From positions 3,410,001 to 3,474,000 of the forward strand of contig NW_025408667.1 in the NCBI RefSeq assembly GCF_020360975.1: a stretch of 64,000 nt of DNA. Reading direction: 5' to 3'. A program made the translations under genes and the position numbers. Source of the stretch: Hirsutella rhossiliensis (taxonomy: Eukaryota; Ascomycota; Sordariomycetes; Hypocreales; Ophiocordycipitaceae). Numbering within the stretch: the first letter of the stretch is position 1; every line of letters starts with the position of its first letter. Under the pieces are notes generated by a model. The model made no database searches, had not been told where the DNA came from, and worked only from the letters and a program-made list of their open reading frames with translations. Positions 45,291 through 55,599 of this stretch are shown in pieces.

Positions 45291-45997
45291 ATCGGAAATA
45301 TAGGGTTACTAAGAATAGTATCCTAGTCTAATATATCTAAGGCACTAAATAATTAAACCTCGCTAATAGTAATAGTTTCCTTATTTAATAAACGAACTAA
45401 TTCGTCTTAAGAAGAACGCGTTATACTATCTTCTTTATTAATAGCTTATATACCCCGCTAAAATAACTTACTACCTCGGTCTTTTAGGAAACGCTTTTAT
45501 TTCTTAATCCGAGCTAAGCGAGCTATCGCTTCCTCTAACGCTTCTTTTACTTTCCGTTCGTCCGAATTAATCTTTTACTATTAATTTATAATATAATAAA
45601 CTAAAAAAGAAGGAATATTAGTAAAAAGAATAATAGAAAAGGAAAGGGATAAAATAAATAAGCGGACGCTATATTATAACTATTATAAGAACGGCCTATA
45701 AAGGTATATTTAGAATACTAATTAAAACGCTCGCCGACTTTATAAGTTAGGCTTAACCGAAAATAATAGGAGCAAGGTATAATTTTAATACTATAGATCT
45801 CGGTCTAGGATACTAGCTCCGATCGTTAACGCGATTTATCGGAATTATAGGAATAGGATTTTTAAATATAACTAGATATACTATTAGTAGTATATCCTAA
45901 AAGGATAAAAGAATAAAGAACGATATACTTACGTATAACGCGATAAGGGTATATTTATATACGGCGGCTAAAGTAGTAGGTCTTAGGGATAAAACTA

Positions 45998-46015
45998 AAA
46001 GGAGGGGAGGCATCC
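45998..46015 (+). other. Gypsy-B copy 1 polypurine tract
   Basis: AAAAGGAGGGGAGGCATCC runs up to the first base of the 3' LTR at 46016, the expected position of the plus-strand primer. Confidence 0.7.
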
Positions 46016-46499
46016 TATTACGACTATAGTCTAGCGAACCGCGGGGACTAATATATATTATAAGGTTACGTAACGTAGGGAGCAAGGAATATTAGATAGA
46101 CCGATAGGCTAATTAAGTTTAGAGCGATAGGTTACTTTAGCGCTCTAACGCTCTATAGCTAGGATCGTAGGATCGCTCTAGCGCTCTAGCGCTCCTAGAT
46201 AACGGGATTACCTAGCGCTCCCGGCGATCTAAGGAAGCTCTCGAGATATATAAAGAAAGAACGGAATACTCCTTAAGATAGATAGCTCGATAGCTTTTAA
46301 TATTATAATTATTACGATCTCTATTACGATCTTATCTTTAATTCCGATTACTTAATTACCTAGTTATAGTCTACGGTCTATAACCTCCGACTTATTACTA
46401 ACGTAATATACTTATTATTGCTTAGACTACGCCCTATTATATCTGCTAATATAAACCCCTCGATAGGTTTATCCCTTAGGAATAACACCGGTTATTATA
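46016..46499 (+). repeat. Gypsy-B copy 1, 3' LTR
   Basis: 484 bp, from TATTACGACTATAGTCTAGC to CCGGTTATTATA. It matches the 5' LTR, and the differences between the two are RIP-type. GGCGT follows at 46500-46504. Confidence 0.93.
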
Positions 46500-46519
46500 G
46501 GCGTCTTAAATAAAACCTT

Positions 46520-48690
46520 TAACCTTAACTCGTCCGATACTAAAAGAGAGGCATCGAACGACCTATAGTTCTCGGTCGACTATACCGGTTATAAAGGCAT
46601 CGATTAAAATCGCCTCTCTAGCTTTTCTATTAGTAAGCGTTAAAAGAGGCCGCGTATAGGATAGGTATAGGAGCACGGGTTCGATATTAAATAGGATAGC
46701 TCTAGCCGCCGATTCTAGCTATATAGGGCGTGCTACTAAAAGAAGAGTAACTCTACGTATATATACGATTCTACGTTAATAAGCTAAGTAAACGGTTATA
46801 TAGAAAATATTTACCGTATTAATAGAGACGGCCTAATCTTATTATAAAGGAAGAGATAGCATACTTTATTCGATATAGTCGACCTTAACTATTACTAGCT
46901 AAAAGACTAGGCCCTAATAAACGCGTTCGTAGTATTATTTAAACCGGCTCGTTTTTAGTAACTCCTTATTTAGTAGGTAGCCTATAATAATATTCTATTC
47001 TATAAGCTCGAAAGTCTATATTTTCGCGACCTTATAGCGTATATAAATAGCGCTATTATCGAAAGCGGGAGCCTCCCTACCTATAGCATAGTTCGTATTA
47101 TACGGTCTTTCGATTATTATAAGGGCGTCGTAACGGAGCTGCTCGGCCGTTTACTTAGCCGTATTAATGTTTCTTTCGATATATAGTCCTCCCGGAAATT
47201 TATATCCCTCCTAGGCCTTACTATTTATTTTCTTAATAACGAGGGGAGATTCCGTATATTTCTTTTAGGCCTACCGCGTATTAAAGGCCGATATAGCGGT
47301 GAAAATCTAGCCGACCGCGTAAGCGAGATAATCCACGAATATAGTATCGAGGGTCGCATTAGGTATTTTATTACGGATAACGTAAAGAGCAACGATACTT
47401 ATCTTAATTATCTAGGTATTAAGCTTAGCTTTAATAAATTATATCGGCGGCTTCGCTATTATAGTTATATTATTAATCTCGTTGCGCGGGCTATTCTTTT
47501 CGGAATAAACGTAGACGCTTTCGAGAAGGACTATTAAGCGGAGAAAGAGATTTAAGACGATATAAGACTTTAGAGATCGAGAGGTCCGATTAGTAAATTA
47601 TATAATGTTATCTACTAGGTATAAAGATCTAGCTAGCGCATTAAGAAGCTCTATAAGCTATAGTCTATTAAGAATATCGCCTTAGGCCTATATAATTATA
47701 CTACTTATAATATTATTATAGATAATACTACTTAATAGAACTCGTCCGAGGCTATAATAAAGCAAGGCTTTAGGCTTTAGAATATACTAGACTCCTTAGT
47801 CTAGGCGGAAGTTATAGAGTAGAACTAATATATATCTTAGAGAACTTAGAACGGAATAAAGCTAATACTAAAGAAGAGTCGGAAAAAACCCGTAATAGTC
47901 GATAATAGGATATCTATAGAGGACTAGTTAGTAATCGTAGAGTACTTAGCTATACTAACTCTACTAAAAATAGCTACTAAACGCTTAGAGGGTCGTCCTA
48001 AGGAAGGAAAATTCGGAGCGACTTAGGAGGTCCTACTAACGATAGAGTAGCTCTTAAAGCACCTTAAGGAATTAAAACTTCGATATAAGCGGGATAAGGA
48101 ACTATATCTATAGATTAGCTATAACTTAGGTTAGATAAAGCTAGACTAATACTATACCCTTACTAAGGATAGCTCTACTTACCTCGTAACTCTTATACTT
48201 TATCCTACGTTTCGCTAGTTAACCGTAGAGACGTAGTAGGCTAATTATCCGGAGTAGTTAATAAGAGGCAGGGCAGCTATAGAAGAGTTATAGAGTAAAT
48301 ATCGGAATATTTCTATCGAGTAGGATACGATACCTAAGTAGCCGACTATAGTAAGGAAGACGACTAAACTAAATAATTTTATAGCCTCGGCTAGGAAGCT
48401 TAGTATATAGCCTATACCGTCGATATTAGCCGCTCGAGACGAATACGCGGAGTAGGTTATTATAATTAATCTAGGCGATTATCTAGTAGACAACCCTATT
48501 TAGTATTAGCTTCTCCGAAGACGGTAGTATCTACGACTATCTAGGATAGCAATTAATCTCTTTTTAATCCTAGCTATATCTTCCGAGCTAAAGCGTATCT
48601 TTAGCCTTATAGGGCAGATAGTTTTAGTGTAAAGAGGCCGTCTTAAAGTAGACCTAATTAGTGCTACTTAGTATATATTATCTTAGGAGA
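46520..48690 (+). pseudogene. hAT-2 transposase, near full length, RIP-degraded
   Basis: Plus-strand reading with RIP stops restored to Gln/Trp in concept. A BED zinc finger lies at about 46664-46760 (WEHGFDIK, DSSSRRF, then the C-x2-C segment as YRAC). The catalytic hAT core covers about 47100-47560 (LSRINVSFDI, SLLGLTIYFLNN, EYSIEGRIRYFITDN, INLVARAILFG). A helical insertion region follows to about 48400. The C-terminal dimerisation block is at about 48560-48690 (AISSELKRIFSLIGQ, QRGRLKVDLI). Domain order and length fit a complete hAT transposase. It shares its N-terminus with hAT-3. Confidence 0.85.
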
Positions 48691-48825
48691 AAAGTAAGGT
48701 TATCTAAATATCTAAATAAATCTAAATCGGATATAAGGCATATTAAATTAAATTAAATCGATAATTCCTATTCCCTAGTTAAATTAAATCGGATGCCCGA
48801 TTTAAGTTAATTTATTTATTTATAA

Positions 48826-49326
48826 GCTTAGTTAGCGCAATCCGCCTTAAAGGCATTAGGTTAGCTAGCGAATTAGTTCTCTTCGTAGCTTTACGTAGTA
48901 GTAGCCTTAAGGCGATATTTCGCATCGTAGCAACGGCGGCTCTAGACTTAGTTACTAGTTCCTTTCGGTGTGCCCTATAGCTAGTATACTATCCTATAAA
49001 CTTAGTAGTGTCCTTTATACTTCGAAATTCGACTTCGGGCAGGTCTTACTTATAAGCACGGCAGTTACGGACTGCCTAGGGTATATCGTGCTCTATATTA
49101 CCGTATATATATCTACCTCTTAATACCTAGACCGCTAGGTATAGCTTAGAAAGTAAGGCTTTATAAGGGCTAATATCTAATACCGTAATAGACCTCGATA
49201 GGGCAGTTATTTAAAGTAGTAAGATCGGGTCTAAATAATTAAGAGGGAACTAAACTACTTCCTAGAAGTAGGGTAACTAGGGAATATTAAGAGGTAGGCT
49301 AGCTACGGCGGTAATATATAAACCTA
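48826..49326. other. Unassigned RIP-mutated DNA
   Basis: Short mutated stretch between hAT-2 and the gag-only element. Joined with 51205 onward after removing that element, it may belong to the same relic, but I see no domain in it. Confidence 0.3.
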
Positions 49327-49331
49327 GATAC

Positions 49332-49508
49332 TATAAGGGCTTTTGCCCTATATAGGCTTAGACTAAGGTCTAGGCTAAGTCTATATATAAGCGGCCTCCG
49401 CGCCTATATAGGCTAGGCCTATACCTCTCTTCCTTTTCCCCTTTATAGATTATTAACCTTCTTCTAACGGACCGTACCTAAGCCTACGCCTTTACTTACT
49501 CTATAATA
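49332..49508 (+). repeat. Gag-only element, 5' LTR
   Basis: 177 bp. It contains a short palindrome at its start (AAGGGCTTTTGCCCTA) and AGGCTAGGCCTATACC. Colinear with 51028-51204. Confidence 0.9.
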
Positions 49509-49639
49509 GTATAATCTACCCTTTATTTTACCCTCTCTATATCCCTATATATAGAATAGCTATTTTTAGCTGCCTTTAAAGCTAACGTTTAATTACTTAG
49601 TTTAGTTAAACCGCCTACGCTAGTATATATATACGCGAA

Positions 49640-50540
49640 ATATCTATACTCCTATAGTCGTAAAATTAAGGCGAACGTAATACTTAGTTCGCCTAGGTAA
49701 TTAAGAGCCTCTTATAATAGTAGGGCTCTATATAACTAAGAGCGGTACTACCGTACCTTAGTAAGTTTAATAGCTCCTCTATAGAGCTTAAGCTATAGCT
49801 ACTTTATATAGAAGTAAAGCTCCGCACTAATAGCGCCGTAATAGGGGATATCCGCGCTTAATTCGACTATCTTTACGCGAGCCTATCCCTATACCTATAA
49901 AAGTATCTCTTACCGTTTACGCGTATTAGTATAAATAGACTAGCCGACCTCTTCGCGAAGCTCTATACTAATTACGGCGAACCTAACGTAGCTAAGTCGG
50001 TAGGCTAGGAGCTTATAACGCTCTATTAAAAGCGGAGTAAAGCTATTCCGGCCTACCTCGTATAGTTCGAAGAGGTGCTTTATCGAGTAAACGTATATAG
50101 CTAGCCTAACGCGGTAAAGTATAATTACCTCGTTATAAGCTTAAATTTAGATTAGTATACCTATCTAAGCGAAAGGTCTATACTACTAAATACGTATACC
50201 GATCTTATCCGCCTTCTTCGCGAGCTTAGTAGCAATAAGTTTCTTTTTTTATCTTCTTCTATAGTATAAGAAGAGGATAACGCTAGTAATACTATAGATA
50301 TCTCTATCTCTACCTCGAGGACCGAGGATAGAAAGAGGTAGCGATAGGAGGGTCGCTATATAGGCTACGGTAGTAAATCCTACTAGTTTTTAAATTGCCC
50401 GCGCCGGGAGGCGCGGGTAAACGCACTCTAAGTAATAGAGGGGCGCACGCGCTAGGACGGAAAGGAGGTTAGGTTCGACGATAGCGACTCTAGCGACGAG
50501 TAATCTTAGTAACGCCTCTACGGGCTTTATCGGCGTCCCC
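49640..50540 (+). pseudogene. Gag-like protein of the compact element
   Basis: The best frame (about 49862-50225) reads FDYLYASLSLYLQKY, then RLADLFAKLYTNYGEPNVAK, LITLYQKRSKAIPAYLVQFE and LYRVNVYSQPNAVKYNYLVI. This matches the helical capsid pattern of LTR-retrotransposon gag proteins (retrotransposon gag with a YL.FE..L.R core). An acidic and basic tail (VRFDDSDSSDE, about 50468-50500) follows, with no clear zinc knuckle. RIP-type stops interrupt it and no start codon is left. Confidence 0.6.
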
Positions 50541-51027
50541 TCGCGTGCGGTAGTAGCTGCTATACGGACGGGATATATACCTATAGCGACCGAAAGGGCG
50601 GCTAAGATATAGGAAGGCCGCTAATATAATATAACTATAGCGAAAGGGAGTGCCCGTATAGCCCTATACGGGAGGGAGCGGAGCCTTATATACTAGAGTA
50701 CCGTCCCCTACGTTACGGCACTAGGAGCTGCTACTGTGCGCCGATATAAGGGGGGCGGGATACTATAAGCTTACCGAAGCTAGCTATACGCCGTTTTACG
50801 TGCCTCTACTCCTTAGCTAAAAGTGCTAAAGCCCGACTCCTAGGGCGCGGCCCCTACTAATAATATAGTCTATCCGAGAAGCTCGCTTAAGAGGGTATTA
50901 TACGTTATTTACTAACGTTTTTTCCGCGACTAGGCGTACGTAGTCCGCGCGAGGGTTCCGTCCCCCTAGGCGCGGTATCGGGTATTATTTAAAGGCGCGC
51001 CTCTTTAAAAGCTAGGTAGGGGTATAA

Positions 51028-51204
51028 TATAAGGGCTTTTGCCCTATATAGGCCTAGACTAGGGTCTAGGCTAAGTCTATATATAAGCGGCCTCCGCGCC
51101 TATATAGGCTAGGCCTATACTTCTCTTCCTTTTCCCCCTTATAGATTATTAACCTTCTTTTAACGGACCGTACCTAAGCCTATGCCTCTGCTTAATCTAT
51201 AATA
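51028..51204 (+). repeat. Gag-only element, 3' LTR
   Basis: 177 bp, colinear with 49332-49508. Differences are few and are C/T or G/A. GATAC follows directly. Confidence 0.9.
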
Positions 51205-51209
51205 GATAC

Positions 51210-52040
51210 CTATAGTAAACTAGTAGGTTTAATAGATTTAACGAGAAAGGGAAGCAGCGGCTATCTAAGCTAGTATAAGGAATATAGGGCACGTAGCTCG
51301 TTAGGCTAGAATCGTATTTAGAAGTTTAATAAATAAATTATATTAAAGTAAAGAAGAACTAAAAGCCCTTAGAGAGCTTGCTAGTTACCTAGTTAACGCT
51401 TAGGGGTTAACGCTTAGGGGTTAGTGCTAAGGCCTTTATTTAGTAGCGTTTGCGGTCGACTAATTCCCGTATAAGTTAAGTATAGGGGAGACTAATTAGC
51501 TAATTAGAGGAGGTTTTATACTCGATTCTTTCTAACTAAGTAGAACGCCCTTTAAGCTAAATTAAACGCGAGGTAAAAGAAAGAAGTAGATTTTAGTAGG
51601 AGACGTAGGGCAAGATTTACCGCCCTAGGCTAGCATAACTATTAGTCCGCTTCTCTATTATAAGGGGAGATATTAATATTAGCTAACTAGCTAAGACTAA
51701 GACACCGGTTATAGTAGTTTATAATAAAGTATAGTATATACTATAACTATAGGAGTAACTATAGAACGAAGTAACTATAAGAATAGGCGAGATAAGAGTC
51801 GAGCTATATACGTAATAAAATAGAGTTGCACGAGCTAGAGCGAGTCGAACACCTACGCGATAAAAGGAGTATAACGCACGAGCGAGAGCGAGCACTAATA
51901 TATACTAGGACCCGACTAAGCGGAAGCCCGACTAATAGGAAGAATAAAAAGAAGGAGGGATAGAGCCCCTATTCTTACTTTATAGAACGGCTTACTCTTC
52001 TTTTCTTTAGTATAAGAGAAAGAGGATAGACTACCTAATA
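51210..52040. other. Unassigned mutated DNA with a short tandem duplication
   Basis: It contains GGTTAACGCTTAGG repeated twice near 51392-51425 and low-complexity ACGAGCGAGAGCGAG near 51880. No recognisable coding domain. Confidence 0.3.
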
Positions 52041-52830
52041 AAGGATATTAGTTCGCCCGCTAGTAACGATAGTAGCGATAATATTAGTAATAGTAGATAT
52101 AAGAGTAAGCGGCGAGAGTCGCCGGAACTGCCCTAGGGGACGGTAGAGAAGCGTAACTTTAAGTTTTAAGCGGAGCTTACCTTTATTATATACTTAAAGA
52201 GTCGTATTAACGATAAGATAGAGTTCTTTAATAGCTTTAGGAAGACTATCGAGCTATACCTCCCTTAAGTTAGTGCCGATAGCACGGCGACTATAGAGAT
52301 CTTTAGTAGTAGGGAACTATATAAGGATAGCGTTACGCCTTATTATTACGTAGTAGCATGATTCTTACCGAGAGTATACTAAAAGAAAGCTAGGGACGTA
52401 CTAGCTATATAGATCGAAGTAGACGGAGAGCGTATTATTAACACGCGGTCGATTTATATTTATATAAAGAAGACACGCGAGCCTACTAAGAAGTAGCTAG
52501 AAGATATCTAGGCCTACGTTGCTAAGGACGGTAACGTTTTAGTAAGTAGATTAGTCTAAAGTAATCCTTTAAGAAGAAGGAGATCGAAATATATAAGAAG
52601 TAGCTCGTAGACTATAAGTAGCGCGAAGACGCTAAGGAGATTATAAAGACGCGCTTCTATAAGACCTAGGTATATATATAGTTCTTAAACGCCTAGGTAT
52701 TCGTAATAGCAAAGAAGCCTAAGCCTTCTATATATCCTATAGCGAACTTCGAAATAAAGAAATAGTAGGTGCCCCTTCCTTACCGCCCTATTATATATAT
52801 TCCTTAGCTTAGGCTATTAAAGTAAAGATA
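52041..52830 (+). pseudogene. Unidentified protein relic, plus strand
   Basis: Reading TAA/TAG as Gln/Trp gives a charged, protein-like frame: AELTFIIYLKSRINDKIEFF, STATIEIFSSRELYKDSV, VYQKKARDVLAIQIEVDGER and SIYIYIKKTREPTKKQLEDI. After a one-base shift near 52565 it continues with KKKEIEIYKKQLVDYKQRED. I do not recognise the family. It faces the minus-strand relic at 52880-54200. One TGA near 52362 is not explained by CpA mutation. It could be an accessory gene of an unknown repeat or a duplicated host gene. Confidence 0.35.
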
Positions 52831-52879
52831 TAAGTAATAACGTCCTCTCTATACCGGTTATTCTTTATATCGAACTATA

Positions 52880-54200
52880 TCGTAGAGTATATATATAAAT
52901 AGCTATTTAGATTAGCGAGCGATTCCTTATAGCTACGACGAAAGGCGTTAGAAATATAAAAGTAGAAGAATTTTATAAAGTAGCTAGCTATAAGAATTAT
53001 AATAAAGCTATAAAAACCTTATAGTTAGTTTAAGGCTAGCACGTTTAAAGGTAAGAGCTTACTCGGTAGTAGAGACCGCGAGAACGCCTAAGTATCGTAC
53101 GGCTAACGCCTCTCTTACTATTTAGCTTAGTAGCTCGTCGGAGATAATTAGAATCCTATCGATAACTTTTACGAACGTCCGTTTGCCTTTAAGCATCGCT
53201 ATATATTAGTAATCGCCGTTCGCGTCGATAAACTAAATGCCCTTATTATCGACTATATAGATATATAGATTACCTTATAAGAAAGAATACGTCTAACGCT
53301 CGTTATAAAAGTAGAGAAATAGAACTATCTAATCTTAGTACTAGCCGTAATTTAGTATATAGCGGATAAAGTAACTAGCGAGACGGATAGTAGCATCCTC
53401 GACGAGTAGTGCTATAAGCCCCTTAACGTAGCCCGCGCTCGAATAAGTCTTATTCGAGCCCGACGTTACGGGACGATGTTTATAGTTAGGGGAGCTCCCG
53501 AAGGTAACCTAGTTAGATAAGACGAAGTTTTAGAGTTCTATAGGTCTCTTTAACGTCCGTTTAGACGCTTCCTAGACTACTATATCCGAGGGGGCGTCCT
53601 AAATAGAGCCGGCGCTAGCTTATATAAATAGAGCTAAGGCTGCCTAGATATAGCCGAGACTATCCGGCTTATAGTACTATACAAGCTAAGGCTCTACTTA
53701 GTATTTAAGGGCGTCGATGCTTTCCGGACCTTAGACTAGAGCGTTAATATAGGCGTTAGTATTTCTTAGGTCGCGAGGTAAGAGCCTACGAGACTTAAAG
53801 AGAGGTAGAGCTTTCTTAGGCTCCTTATAGAGGACGCGGTGCCTAAATAAGTATTCGCGACCCTATTAACTAACGGCGCTCTTCTAGTGCCTAGAATAAA
53901 CTAAAGTAGAGAGGTTATCGCTGCCCTTACCTCTTTATATAAAGGTAAACGCGTCTCTAACTATATCGTAGTAAGATATAATTATTATATATTATAAAGA
54001 GTAAAAGATATAATAAGTATTAGCTATCTTACTAGAAATAGTAGTAGGTTAGCGAGGTAAGTATATCCCTAGCCGGGCAACCTTAACGATATTTAAGAGT
54101 AATAGCGGGGGAGCGTAATAAGTTTTACTGCTTTTAATTTAAGGGCTATATTTTATTAAGCGCCGTATACTACGCTAGCCGTTAAGAGGATTAGTAAATA
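52880..54200 (-). pseudogene. Unidentified Trp-rich protein relic, minus strand
   Basis: One minus-strand frame stays protein-like over more than 400 codons if TAG/TAA are read as Trp/Gln. Segments include YYDIVRDAFTFIWRGKGSDN, LPRDLRNTNAYINALVWGPE, ALKYWVEPWLVWYYKPDSLG, VTFGSSPNYKHRPVTSGSNK and IDRILIISDELLS. Acidic, basic and aromatic residues are mixed as in a globular protein; the alternative frames are poor in acidic residues. No known transposase, RT or integrase motif is visible to me. The start may lie beyond 54200. The evidence is compositional only. Confidence 0.4.
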
Positions 54201-55570
54201 TAAGAATAATAAAGGGGTTAGGTAATAACTTATAGTTTATAGTATATATATAGCAGCTATAACCTTTTAAAGGGGTTAGCGCTTATATCTAGGTATACGT
54301 ATATCTATATATAATTAACTTTTCCGACTTATCTATATCCTTAAGGTAAGTCGCCGAGAGGAGGAGCGCTAAGAGATAACTATAAAACGTTTTAATAGGT
54401 TTATAGGGAATAGTAGATATTTATATAGTAAGGGAATTAGGCGCCGATAGCTTTATAGCTAGGTTATCGAATATATTAATAAGGGATAAGGATATATTTA
54501 CCGAATAGATATATATAAAATTATAATCTTTAGTGCTAAATATAAGCTTAGGCTACTAACGTATTAAGAGGTTAGCTAATCTAGATAAGGGTATATATAC
54601 TTACCGTTACGCTAGCCGCCTACTAAGTTTTTTACGGTCCTAACGCCCTTTATTATAGCTAGCCGAGGGCAATTAAGAGCGCTACTAAGTATAGATCGTA
54701 TAACGACTTAGTAGGAGTAACTATCTTAAGTTAAAGCTTGCCTAAGTTAACGGTAGGGGGGTTATATCGATATATTATCGGCCTAACCCTTTTCTTACGT
54801 TAAGAGATAATATAGCTACGGTCGATATATATAGCTATAGGGATATAATCGCCGAGGTAGTAGTAGTAGTATAGAAGAAGGACGCTACGATAGCTACTAA
54901 GATATAAGTCGAGATTATAACTATGGGTGCTAAGGTTAGATAACGCTACTTAGTATATATATCGACTTACCGCTAAGATAATAGTAAAGGTTTAAGGTAA
55001 AGAAACCCGCGTATTAATCCTTCCTTTACTACCTATAAGTATAGATTATTAAAGAAGTAGCGCTTAAAAAGTCGCTATTAACTAGTATCTCGAAAAGTAT
55101 TCTCTATTAACGGAAGGTATATTATAACTAAGGGGGCAGGACTATATTAGCTAAATATATATAATAGGATCTTAAGATATAGTCTTATCTATATTAAAGG
55201 CTTTATAAGAATACGCTTTCTCGGTTAGTAGCGAGCTAACTTATAGATAGAAAGGGCCTCTATATTAGCGCGTTAATTTAGGCTTAGCGACGGTTCTATC
55301 TTAACCTTATCGAGACTAGGGAAACGGAACGGATGCTTTTAAGAGGAAGGTACGGAGTAAAATCCTTTCCCCGCTTAAGACCGCTCGATATACTTACTAC
55401 TCGATATACTACTAGTACTTAATATAGCGCCGTGCTTAATCCTATAACTATATTCGCCTAAGTAGTACCTTTAAGCGTCCTAATTATATATAATAGTACT
55501 CCTATTACTTATTTCTCCGCTTCCTAATAAGGTGCCGAATAGACTAGAAAGAAAGGTATTTAAAGAGACC
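54201..55570. other. Unassigned RIP-mutated DNA before Gypsy-A copy 2
   Basis: CpA/TpG-depleted. Plus-strand segments such as ATVDIYSYRDIIAEVVVV (about 54830) are vaguely protein-like but unassigned. The homology to Gypsy-A begins abruptly near 55571. Confidence 0.3.
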
Positions 55571-55599
55571 TTATAAAACCCCTATAAATTCTTTTAAGA

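Larger units (their letters stand above)
38719..46499 (+). mobile_element. Gypsy-B copy 1: full-length Ty3/gypsy chromovirus (7,781 bp), RIP-saturated
   Basis: 484-bp LTRs flank gag, protease, RT, RNase H, integrase and a C-terminal chromodomain. GGCGT duplications border it. It is inserted in the 5' untranslated part of hAT-2. The family is distinct from Gypsy-A (different LTRs and chromodomain sequence). A related unmutated solo LTR is at 14623-15102, and an inverted partial copy starts at 61845. Saturation is extreme: in most of the interior every CAA/CAG/TGG-type site appears converted. Confidence 0.93.
38291..48825 (+). mobile_element. hAT-2: hAT transposon split by Gypsy-B copy 1
   Basis: The left end TTATAAATAAATAAAT (38291-38306) is matched by the inverted sequence ATTTATTTATTTATAA at 48810-48825. 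AT-rich subterminal repeats (ATTTAAATTAAATCG) lie inside both ends. Removing Gypsy-B (38719-46499) and one GGCGT joins the 5' part to a nearly complete transposase at 46520-48690, giving about 2.75 kb, a normal hAT size. No clear eight-base duplication was found outside the ends, so the outer boundaries are approximate. Confidence 0.6.
49332..51204 (+). mobile_element. Compact gag-only LTR retrotransposon (1,873 bp)
   Basis: Identical-length 177-bp LTRs (49332-49508 and 51028-51204) run from TATAAGGGCTTTTGCCCTAT to CTATAATA, with an exact GATAC duplication outside (49327-49331 and 51205-51209). A purine-rich tract (AGGTAGGGG) lies just before the 3' LTR. The interior is about 1.5 kb and holds one gag-like frame, with no room for pol. 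It would depend on another element for replication. It is RIP-mutated but CpG-rich. Confidence 0.88.

Noticed and set aside
45897..46085. 62-codon minus-strand open frame
   Set aside because: It crosses from Gypsy-B internal sequence into the 3' LTR and matches no element gene.
51392..51432. TTAGGGG motifs resembling telomere repeats
   Set aside because: Only two units spaced by other bases (GGTTAACGCTTAGG duplicated); not a run of TTAGGG, so no evidence for a chromosome end.
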